From Vitellaria paradoxa (lineage: Eukaryota; Streptophyta; Magnoliopsida; Ericales; Sapotaceae): a DNA stretch of 64,000 nucleotides. The notes under the pieces were generated by a model. That model did not search any database, was not told the origin of the DNA, and saw only the letters and a program-made list of their open reading frames with translations. The stretch is taken from NCBI GenBank assembly GCA_019916065.1, contig CM034233.1:45989673-46053672 (forward strand). Reading direction: 5' to 3'. Shown piece by piece: positions 1 through 10,400 of this stretch. Every line of letters starts with the position of its first letter. Positions within the stretch are counted from its first letter, which is position 1. Position numbers and translations under genes: made by a program.

Positions 1-50
1 GGGGGGGTTGGGGATACAGCTCATGGAAAGACCTTAGTTACTGATAGTCT
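1..50. other. unclassified edge sequence
   Basis: Fifty bases starting with a G run. On the minus strand this is the 3' flank of the short RTE copy at 51-355. It does not resemble the Helitron tail that follows the main RTE copy. Nothing else is recognisable. Confidence 0.4.
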
Positions 51-355
51 GACGCAAAACCAAACCAAACCAAACCAAACCAAGCCTTTTCCCACTAGAT
101 GGGGTCGGTTATATGGATTTGTCGACGCCAATTAGATCTGTTTAGGGCCATGTCCTCCGATAGCTCTAGGTAGGTTAGGTCATGTTTAATAATTTCTTTC
201 CAACTTCTCTTGGGTCTTCCTCTACCTTTCCTACTTCTGACAATCTCCATATTTTCGCACCTTCTAACAGGTGCCTCTGCTGGACGCTTTCTAACATGGC
301 CAAACTATCTTAATCGGTTTTTTCTCATTTTATCTTCAATCGGTGCTATTCCTAC
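51..355 (-). mobile_element. 5'-truncated RTE LINE 3' end, about 305 bp
   Basis: Reads on the minus strand as the last part of an RTE-clade LINE, ending in a (TTTGG)n-type tail (CCAAA repeats at about 55-80 on the + strand). It is collinear with 457-761 at a constant offset of 406 bases and differs by scattered substitutions. Its 5' end joins the Helitron tail at a shared GTAGG (351-355). Short overlaps like this are common at 5' junctions of truncated LINE insertions. No target-site duplication was recognised. Confidence 0.7.
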
Positions 356-456
356 GGCACTCCTCAACTAAAATTAAATATGCATACATTTATAATACCT
401 AGAAGCAAAATTTGTCTCTTTTAATGCAACTCCCTTCCTCAATGCAACTCTTTAGA
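356..456 (-). mobile_element. Helitron 3'-tail fragment
   Basis: The minus strand matches the Helitron tail at 13941-14046 nearly base for base: AGTTGCATTGAGGAAGGGAG, then the AATTTTAGTTGAGGAGTGCC stretch. The terminal hairpin is cut after GTGCCGTAGG, and the CTAG end is missing. It directly follows the (TTTGG)n tail of the main RTE copy, the same order as in the Helitron at 6228-14061. Confidence 0.75.
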
Positions 457-814
457 TAAACCAAACCAAACCAAACCCAACCAAACCAAGCATTTTCCCA
501 CTAGGTGGGGTCGGCTATATGGATTTGTCGACGCCAATTAGATCTATTTAGGGCCATGTCCTCCGATAGATCTAGGTAGGTTAGGTCATGTTTAATAGTT
601 TATTTCCAACTTCTCTTGGGTCTTCCTTTACCTCTCCTACTCCTGGCAATCTCCATACTTTCACACCTTCTAATAGGTGCCTCTGTTGGACGCCTTCTAA
701 TATGGCCAAACCATCTTAATCGATTTTCTCTCATTTTATCTTCAATCGGTGTTATTCCTACTTTGCCCCTAATCTTCTCATTCTAGTCCTATCTTTCCTT
801 GTAATCCCGCACAT

Positions 815-2307
815 CTACCTTAGCATCCTCATCTCCGCAACTGCCATCTTCTGATCATGATTATGCTTTACTGCCCAACACTCTGATCCATATAGCAGCG
901 CTGGTCTAACCGCTACCTTATAATACTTTTCTTTCACCTTGAGGGGGACTTTTCGGTCGCACAAGACCCCCGAAACACTCCTCCATTTGGTCCACCCAGC
1001 TTGAATCTTGTGACTTACATCAGTATCAATCCCTCCATCTTGTTGCACTATAGATCCAAGGTACCTAAATTTATCTTTCTCTAGAATCTTGTGTGTGCCT
1101 GAATTAACTTCTATACTATCCGTTATCCTAATTTGACTAAACCTACATTTCATATATTCCGTCTTGAATTAGCTTAGCCTAAATCCTTTTGTCTCTAACG
1201 TATCTCGCCACAATTCTAGCTTAGCATTTACTCCTTCTCTCGTCTCATCTACTAAAACAGTATCATCTGCAAATAGCATACACCATGGCACCTCATCCTG
1301 AATATGTCTTGTAATCTCGTCCATAACTAAAACAAACAGGTATGGGCTTAACGCTCAGCCTTGATGTAAACTAATCGTGATAGGGAACTCGTTAGTCTCT
1401 CTACCAGCCGTCCGTATAGATGTCATGGCTCTATCATACATGTCCTTTATCGCCTCAATATATGCGACACACGCTCCTTTCTTTTCCAATACTCTCCATC
1501 GAATCTCCCTATGAATCCGGTCATATGCCTTCTCTAAATCAGTGAACACTATATGTAAATCTTTTTGACCTTCTCTATACTGTTCCATTAACCTCCTCAA
1601 GAGAAAGATAGCCTCCATGGTTGATCTTCCAGGCATGAAACCAAATTGATTCTCTGAAACGTTTGTTGTCCTTTTTAGTCTTCTCTCAATAACTCTCTCT
1701 CATAATTTCATCGTATGGCTCATCAATTTAGTCCCGCGGTAGTTTGCACAGTTCTGAATATCTCCTTTGTTCTTGTTTATGGGTATAAGGATACTTTTCC
1801 TCCATGCATCAGGCATCTTTTTGCTCTTTAGCACTACATTATAAAGTTTGGTCAACCAACTTATGCCATCCTCTCCTAAGCACCTCCAAACCTCAATAGG
1901 GATACCATCTGGCCCAACCGCTTTCCCATTCTTCATCCTTTTAATGCTTCTTTTACTTCTTTCCTACTGATTCTCTTATAGAACAGAAGATTTAATTCTT
2001 CCCTAAAACTGATAAACTGCCTCAATTGTATGTCATTATTACTGCTTTCGTTAAATAAATTATAGAAGTAGCTCTTCCAATGCTCCTTTATCTCCTCTTC
2101 CTTTACTAATACCTTTTCATCCTCATCCTTAATGCATTTAACTTGGTTTAAATCCTTCGTCCGTCTATCTTTGGATTTAGCAAGCTTGAATATCTCTTTT
2201 TCGCCCTCTTTAGTGTCAAGTCGCCTATATAAATTCTCAAATGTTTTTGCCTTAGCTTCACCAACTGCCTTTTTGGTTTCTCTTCTAGTTTCTCTATACC
2301 TCTCCAA
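815..2307 (-). pseudogene. RTE reverse transcriptase (broken)
   Basis: Non-LTR reverse transcriptase in four open pieces: 2307-1933 (helical linker rich in Lys and Glu), 1936-1700 (KNGKAVGPDGIP, the RT finger motif), 1636-1355 (FTDLEKAYDRI with the first catalytic Asp; HQG before a stop) and 1153-815 (thumb and C-terminal part with [18 protein letters not shown]). The catalytic FADD box is readable near 1275 ([12 protein letters not shown]). A TGA interrupts the conserved [10 protein letters not shown] segment near 1350, and another stop precedes 1153. It would synthesise element cDNA at a nicked chromosomal site, but is inactive here. Confidence 0.8.
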
Positions 2308-2508
2308 GTTCGCTTCATTTCAGCCGTTTTGCCAAGATTTAAAACGCTCTCTTTTAACTCTTATCTTGTCTTGGACGGCCTCGTTCCACCACCATGCCTC
2401 TTTCTGTGCTGAAGCACTCCATTTGGATTCTCTTAAGACTTCTTTCCCTACCCTCCTAATACACTTTGCTACCTTATCACACATAATATTTTCACTCTCA
2501 TTTACCGT

Positions 2509-3356
2509 TCAAATGTCTTCCTGTAGTACTATTTTCCTGAATGCTGGTTGTTTATCACTTTTCAAGTTCCACCATTTAGTCTTTGAGTATTTATACGACT
2601 TCTTTTTTTTAATCCACCTTTGAAGCTGCACATCTATGACCAATAACTTATGTTGGGCAGTTAAGCTCTCTCTCGGTATAACTTTACAATCTTTACAAGT
2701 TACGCGGTCTTTTTTCCTAGTTAAGAAGAAGTCAAGCTGTGTCCTTGAGGAGCCACTCTTATAAGTCATCAAATGTTCCTCTCTCTTCCTAAAAAAGGTG
2801 TTCATCACCATGAGATCATAAGCCACTGCAAACTCCAAAATATCATTCTCTTCATTTCTATTACCGTAACCATATCTCCCATGTACTCCTATGTATCCAT
2901 CTACGTTGCGTCCTCTATGATCGTTTAAATCTCCTCCTATGAAGATCATTTATCCTTGAGGTATCTCTAATAGCATTCCTTCTAAGTCTTCCCAAAACTT
3001 CTCCTTATGTACATCTCTTAAGCCCACCTGGGGGGCATAAGTACTAATTACGTTCACTATCTTTTCTCCTAACACTAACTTAATTGCAATAATCCTATCT
3101 CCACAGCGTTTTACATTAACCATATTTTCCTTTAGGTCATTGTTTACTATTATGCCGACCCCATTTCTCGATCTATTTAGTCCTGTATATCATAACTTAT
3201 ACCCAGTCCTTTCAATCTCTTTAGCTTTCTGTCTCACCCACTTCATCTCTTGCAAGCAAGTAATTGTGATTCTTCTCCTTTCTATTGTATCCGCCACTTC
3301 CATAATTTTCCCAGTTAAGCTCCCAATATTCCAAGTACCTAATCTCAGCTTTCTAT
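2509..3356 (-). pseudogene. RTE endonuclease domain (broken)
   Basis: Apurinic endonuclease-like (exonuclease-endonuclease-phosphatase fold) part of the RTE polyprotein, which nicks target DNA to prime reverse transcription. Visible motifs in order: LGTWNIGSLTGK at the N-terminus, CLQEMKW with the metal-binding Glu, YAPQ, and GGDLNDHRGRN with the Asp/Asn pair. In-frame stops lie after GYKL (about 3190) and after IPQG (about 2950), so no complete protein is possible. The last open piece runs from 2949 to 2509. It ends in a lysine-rich linker toward the RT. Confidence 0.8.
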
Positions 3357-3490
3357 TTTAGACTAGTTTCCTTGCCCCCCCCACTCGTCCAGGAAAGTGT
3401 GAGAACCCTTGCCTATTTAACACTGCACCCGGGCGCCGATGCAGCGGTCTTTGCTTATTTAACACTGTACTCGGACCATACTTGGTGTTG

Positions 3491-4323
3491 GATGTTTAAT
3501 GAAGCAGGGGGAGCTGTAGATGACCTTGGACTTGTTGGGTGCTTATTGAGTTTCCTTGAGTCAATGGGTAATCTTCTTCACAACTTTTAGAAAAGGTTAA
3601 TCTTCTTCAAAACTAGAGCAGAGGCATGTGATAGAAATGAGGAAAGTCTGGTTGAAATCTTTGTTATGTGATGTGGTGCTTCTGGTATAAAAGGAAGGAT
3701 GTTCCTTTGATGGGTGTTGGGGCTCCTTTGCACCAAGTGGTGAAGCATTTTCTAATGCTTCCCTCCCTCTGGGTCACAGGGAGGGTGTACTTTGGATTTT
3801 TTGATCGATATGTCCATAGAGCTTTTTTATGTACTACTTTCCTTAATTTTGGTACGCTTTGTCTATGTGTGGCATTCAGCCCTTCTACGCTTCTAGATGT
3901 AATGTTAACTCGTTAGTTTTGTATAGGGGGGCGAAGAAAAGAGTCTATTTAACTAGATCGCAAGATATAATCCAAGCGCATTGCACCATACAATGGTTGA
4001 TCAACTATTTTGAGAAACAACTAATCGTGCATCACCCTGTGGCATACTAATTTACTCTGAGCTTTCAATATACACTCTTATTTTGAGCTTTAACATCAAT
4101 TGTCTGCTTGTTATTGTGTATAAACATGAAAGTGATAAATGTTCATGGAGCCAAATATCTACAATGTCTCACGTTAGAAGTCTACCACAATGTCAACAAA
4201 AATGTCCTCAACTTCCAGTATTGCCAGTGATTTATTTATGTGTGAAGTTGTAGTAACCCTGTTTTCAAACATGTTATATTTACAAAGTATAATGTTATTT
4301 CCTCTCTCTCTTTTTGATTGAAG
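3491..4323 (+). other. UVR8 intron sequence, no gene seen
   Basis: The intron stretch immediately upstream of the first visible UVR8 exon. I searched it for the preceding UVR8 exon (the CGDSHCLAVT-type repeat) and found none. The only open frames are short and unrecognisable. It ends in a pyrimidine tract and a TGATTGAAG acceptor. Confidence 0.6.
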
Positions 4324-4405
4324 TTGGGGGCGGAATCAAAATGGCCAACTTGGTCTTGGCACTACCGAAGACTCTCTTGTGCCACAGAAAATTGAGGCCT
4401 TCCAG
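4324..4405 (+). CDS. UVR8: UVR8 exon, blade segment [12 protein letters not shown]
   Basis: The first exon visible in the window. Acceptor TGAAG at 4319-4323; donor CAG|GTATTA at 4406. The first base completes a codon split across the intron; the remaining 81 bases encode [18 protein letters not shown] and VPQKIEAFQ. The Arg of WGRNQ corresponds to Arg146, which takes part in cross-dimer salt bridges in the Arabidopsis structure. The upstream intron contains the RTE LINE; the downstream intron is the 22.9-kb nest. Confidence 0.95.
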
Positions 4406-7400
4406 GTATTACAGCTGATTCTAGTCCAGGCAGTTCTAAGGATGCTTGTTATGTTTTGATTTCACTGTTGTTCGAAACTTGAGAAATCCTCTTCTAAACT
4501 ATGCCATCGTAGATTTAATTCTTAGTTTCGCTATATACAAAGTTTTTCCCATGAATATAGAAGAATGTACCTTATAAAAAGGGAGGCTGGAAGTTGGGCA
4601 ATAAAATGTTGTTTCCTTTTTATGAAATAGTTTTTTTTTTTGGTAAGTTTTTTATGAAATAGTTGAAAAGTATTTGATCCTTAAAAGATTGTATTGAAAC
4701 ACTAATGGAATAATAATTCTAATCTTTCCATTAAAAAATGATTATAGATGCCAAAACGTAGCATAATATTCCAAAATAATAAGGTATTTAATTAATTTAT
4801 TATTAAAATTGCGTATATGTAAATAGATTTCTAAAATGTGGAATATAATAAGGTATTTAATTAATTTATTATTAAAATTGCATATATGTAAATAAATTTC
4901 TAAAATTTTTATGTATTTTCATATTTTTGGCCATTTTTTGAAACGTTTTAAAGTATTTCCAAAATGCTTTCCTTCCCATGCGAACTGAAACGCCATGACT
5001 CTATGCAGTAAGGATAATTTTGAATTTGATGTCTGATTTTGCCCTGATATTTGAGTTATATGCTAGAAATTATCAGAAAATGAAGAAAATGCTGGCTAAT
5101 GTTTATGTATACTTCTCTCTCTCTCTCTCTCTCTCTCTCTGTACAATCTTGTTCCAAACAGGCCACTTCCAAAATAACTATTGGAGGCCATTAAGTTTCG
5201 TGAAGCTATTATATATGCCACACTAATAAACCTGTTAATGTAAATTTCAATTATGGTGGAGTCCCACCCCCTCACCTCCGCGGAGGAAAAATCTGTATCT
5301 TTGAAATAGTAGTAAAGCACTAAATTATCCTGGTCATAAAGGGGAACATTCTTTATTTTGCATATGAAGGAGCAAATTATTGTTTCTTTTCTTTGAAATG
5401 GCCTAAATATTTTTGCCTTTTTAAAACACTAAAATGAAACGCTACTAGGATAGTAATTCAAATATTTCCCTTAATAAAAATACCACAATATAATATAACA
5501 TACCAAAATAATAAATTGTTTAATTAAATTATTATCAAAATTTCACGCATTTAGATAGATTTTAATATAAAATTTGTATTTCTAAACATTCATTTGTATT
5601 TTCATTTTTTTTGGCTGGGTCTGAGATGTTTCGAAAGTATTTTGAAACATTTTGGAAATGTTTTTGTTTCTGATTTAATGAAAATAACCTTTGAAAATAT
5701 ATTGTTGTTTTTATCCTTTCGGAACATTGCCTTCCTTGGTACTTACCCTCCAAAAAAAGAAAAATTGCATTCCTTGCTTTTTGATGTTTGGTCCAACGGA
5801 ATCTCCATTGGAGCTTTTTTCCACTTGCCCATTCAAAATGTTACATCAGCATTTGTTGTTCCAGCTCTTTTAATTTGTTACATAGTTCCTCTTTATTGGG
5901 GGAAAAAAGCACTAGTTCTAAAGTAAAAAATTTAATTTTCTAACTGTTGAGGAAGCCTGACTACATATAAGGGGAGAAACATCATCCTTAAAAATTAGGT
6001 GTTAAGGTGAGGAAATCCATCTCTTATATGGGAAAAGTAATTTTTCTCATGGGTTGATGTGGAACAACTTCTAATAGCCTCCCTCAATTGGCTTGCATGG
6101 ACATAGGAACAGTGTGGATTATAGTGAAGTTTAGTTGAAAACCCACTCTAAAACTATATTAAGGAAGTCCGGCTACAAATAAGGGGAGGGCCCTCATCCT
6201 TAAAATTTAAGTGTTGAGAGAAATTCATCTATATAATAAAACAGTACAGTTTTTGAAAATGTTTATTTCACAAACTAAGATCTAAAGGCTGAGATCAAGT
6301 TTTATACTTCAACGAATGGTTGAGATCTTTCACAAAACTTTTGTTTCTTTGTCCCACATCGCTAAAACATTATAACTTCACTTTTAATTTTGCCTATAGA
6401 AGCACTAAAATTGTAATATATGATTTTAATAAATGTAAAAAGCTTATGAGTTCTCAAAAGGGACCCACTTTCTTAGGTTTTGAAAAAGAATTCACTTGCT
6501 TATGAGTTCCAAAAGGCGGACCCACTTGCTTAAAAATTTAATTTATTTGTTAAATTTATATATTTCAATTACATTAGTAATGCTTACAAAAAAAAAAAAA
6601 AATAATAAAATAAAATTACATTAGTAATTAAATTAAAAATAAGATAAAAAATGGAGTTGAATTAAAAAAACACAAATAAAAAAATTAAGTAATTGTTGGC
6701 TAATTTGAATTGATTAGAGGATTTGCAGGAGAATTTGTAGGAATTTGTTTATGTAATTAGGGTATTGTAATTAATTGTAATTAATTATGATTGATAGGTT
6801 TACCATATATAGGAGATTGTCTCTCACTATAAATAGGATATGTAACAATACAGATTGAATATATGAATAAAACTATTCTCCTTTTTCCTTATGGTATCAG
6901 AGCTGCAGAAGCTCTTCTAAGAATAGGGTTTACAGCCTTCATTGCGTAAACCCTTCACCGTCTCTTCACTGCTTGGCCTTCATTGCCACATTTTTTTTTA
7001 TATCCAGTACACACGCGCTTGGCAGACGTACTCAGAGGGTTCTGATCGACAGAATACTAGAAGATCACCGCCAGCCATAGTGCCACGCGCCGCTGAAGAA
7101 GCTGTACGCTGACCCACGCGCCTGCGCGAGGGCGCATGAGGCACTATTGCCCACTGCCGTTCTTTAGATTTGGTCGCTGGCCTTTTCTCTTCCTTGCCCA
7201 AGTGTTCTTTCTCCATTCCTACGATTTTTCTTTGACTAGCTCAATTTTCCTGTAACCTAGAGGTCTGTGCAAATGTGCTGGACAGCTCTTCCTCTGTTTC
7301 CAAGCTTGAGAAAATTTCCTCTTTGGTTAGTTTTATTTTTCTCCATGTACCCTTCTCTATATGACGTCAGATTTGACAGAAAAATCTGCGACCTCTCAGC

Positions 7401-10400
7401 CTCAAAATGAGGCGACCATTTTCAGCTCGGCAAGAGGAGACTTGCCAAGTATTCAATCTGCCTACAGGTTGAATGGTAAAAATTACATGAAGTGGTCTCA
7501 ATTGGTTCAAACCTTTTTGAAGGGGAAAGGAAAACTAAGCCATCTACTTGGAACTGGACCTAAAAGGGGAGACCTAACATTCGATGCATGGGATGAAGAG
7601 GACTGCATGGTTATGTCCTGGCTTTGGAGCTCTTTGCTACTTGAGATCAGTGATACTTTTATGTTTCTTCCAACTGCAAAAGACATATGGGATGCTGCTA
7701 AACAGACGTACTTCAAGGATGGGGATGCTGCTCGCTTTTTTGAAATCAAGACTAAGATTTTTGGCTCTAAACAAGGAGGACGCTCTGTCACAGAGTATGC
7801 CAACATGTTAAAAGGTTTATGGCAAGAAATGGATCACTATTGGTGCATTGATATGAAGTGTAGTGAAGATGCAACTGCGCTAAAGAAATTCATTGAGAAA
7901 GAACATGTATATGAGTTTCTTGCTGGGTTGAACACAGAGTTTGATCAAGTAAGAGTCCAAATATTGGGGAGGAAAGAACTACCCTCACTCAATGAAGCCA
8001 TTTCCATCATCAATGTTGAAGAAAGTCACAGGGGAGTCATGCTATACTCATCACCAATTGAGGGGTCGGCCATGGTTGGGAAATAAAGATAAGAAATTCT
8101 CAGTCTCGAACACTACTGGTTCAGATAATGGAAAACTCGAAGGCAAGTCTTCTAGTAAAGATGCCTTTGGTGTTCGCATTGCAAAAAGCCCCGTCATACT
8201 AAAGAACAGTGTTGGAAACTTCATAGAAAGCGTCTAAGTTCCCAATGGAATCAAAATTCCAAAAACAACATTCAGAGGAGTCAGGGATATGTGACTCAAA
8301 CCAAGGAAGAAGAAACCCAGCCTAGCAATGAAAAGGAGAGTGTATTCAGCAAGGAAGATATCGGGAAACTGAAATTACTCCTTAATTTATTAGAAAAGGC
8401 CTCAGGTACATGTTCCTTGGCAAAATTAGGTAACTCTCACTACTTATATGCTTTGAGTGCTTCTAATTCCAATTTGTCAAATGCCTGGATTATTGATTCT
8501 CGAGTTACAGATCATATGACCCACTTTGCACATAAGTTTATCACATATCAACCATGTCCTAGTAATAGAAAAATCATTATTGCCGACGAGTCATTAGCCA
8601 CGGTTTCTAGACAAGGAGACATTGTTTTAAGCCCATTCATTACTTTTGAAAATGTACTCCATGTACTTAAGCTGTCCACCAACCTCGTGTTTATCAATTG
8701 TCAAAGGATTTGAACTATAATGTTATTTTTTCTCATGACTCTCGTCTTTTTCAGGACCAAGTTACGAGGAAGACGATTGGATATGCTAGGGTAGAACATG
8801 GACTTTACTACCTTGAGTTAACTGATGGCAATGAGCAAGTTGGAAACAAGTCATCAAGACTTTCTTTTTTGTCTCATTCGAATAAAGATCAGATTTGGCT
8901 CTACCATTTTCGCTTTGGGCATCATTCATTTCGTACTCTTAGTTTTATGTTTACAAACTTGTTTAAAGATACTAAGATAGAAGATTTTCATTGTCAAGTT
9001 TGTGAGTTTGCTAAACATCGTCGTGTTTCTTTTCCTTTGAATAATGAGAGATCATTTGTTCCATTCTCTTTAATTCACAGTGATATTTGGGGTCCATCTC
9101 GTGTTCCTAATATCTCAGGGGCTCGTTGGTTTGTCTCTTTTATAGATGATTACACTCGAGTTACTAGGATTTATCTTCTTAAACAGAAACTTGACGTGAG
9201 CAACATTTTTCCCATTTTTCATAACATGATCAAAACTCAGTTTGATGTGGGAATTAAAAGAATAAGGACAGACAATGCTAGAGATTATTTTAACAAAACC
9301 TTTTTAGCTTACTTTCAAAAAGAAGGAATTGTTCATGAATCTTCATGTGTTGATACACCCCAGTAAAATGGTATAGCTGAAAGGAAGAATGGTCATCTCC
9401 TAGCATCTACTCGAGCCCTCCTATTTCAAAATAATGTTCCAAAGAGTTTTTGGGGGGAAGCTGTTCTAACTGCTGCTCCTGTAATCAATCGTACTCCTTC
9501 TCGGGTACTTGACTTCAAAAGTCCAATAAATGTTCTTGCCAGGTATTTTCCCAATGTCCATCTTTCTACTAAGTTGCCTCCTAGAGTCTTTGGATGTGTC
9601 TCCTTTGTTCATGTTCATTCTCACAGTCGGAGTAAATTGGACCCTAGAGCAATCAAATGTGTCTTTATAGGATATTCTACTACTTAAAAAGGGTACAAGT
9701 GTTACAATCCTACAACTGGCAAAACCTACATTTCTGCAGATGTCACTTTTGTTGAACAAGAGAGCTATTTCTTTGATCCTTATCTTTAGGGGGAGCTAGT
9801 TGGATTGGAAGATAAGGAGTCCTTTTTGAAAGAGCCATCCATTCTCAACAAAACTTATCAGTTTGATCCTATTTCTGACTCTACTTCCAGTGAATCAATT
9901 CCTAATGAATCATCTTTTACAGAGTCAACAATTCCTCCTGTCACAAAGCCATTACAAGTATATTCAAGGAGAGTGAAGTCGATGGATGATCCTGTGCATG
10001 TTCAAGAATCTGACTTTTCACTTGAAACTGAGGTAAGCCCTTCTATTAAAGTCTCTCCCTTTGTTTCCGATTTATACCTACCTATAGCTACCAGAAAAGG
10101 TGTGAGAAAATGTACCTAACATCCTTTATCTAACTTTGTGTCCTTTGAAAAATTATTTGAGTCACACAGAAGCTTCCTCACCCATTTGAACACTGTAGCT
10201 ATTCCACAATCTTTATTTGAGGCACTTTGCAAGGAGGAATGGAGACAAGCTATGAGGGTTGAGATGGAGGCTTTGGAAAAGAATAAGACATGGGAATTGG
10301 TGGAGTTATCAACTGGAAAGAAATCGGTAGGTTGCAAATGGGTCTTCACAGTGAAGTACAATTCAGATGGATCTATCGAAAGATATAAAGCAAGACTAGT

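Larger units (their letters stand above)
457..3490 (-). mobile_element. RTE-clade LINE, nearly full length, degenerate
   Basis: About 3 kb antisense to UVR8, in the intron upstream of the 4324 exon. Order on the minus strand: a GC-rich leader (about 3490-3360) with repeated AGTGTTAAATA units; an apurinic endonuclease domain (about 3356-2600); a linker; reverse transcriptase (about 1940-800); a short C-terminal region; and a (TTTGG)n tail at about 461-485. RTE elements encode endonuclease and RT in one ORF without a separate ORF1 and end in a short simple repeat rather than poly(A), which fits. Several stops and frameshifts break the ORF. Confidence 0.85.

Noticed and set aside
2132..2623. 163-codon + strand open frame
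   Set aside because: It is the antisense shadow of the RTE endonuclease-RT linker on the minus strand and has no known motifs.
3491..4323. possible missing upstream UVR8 exon
   Set aside because: No segment in any + frame resembles the preceding propeller blade; the exon must lie left of position 1.
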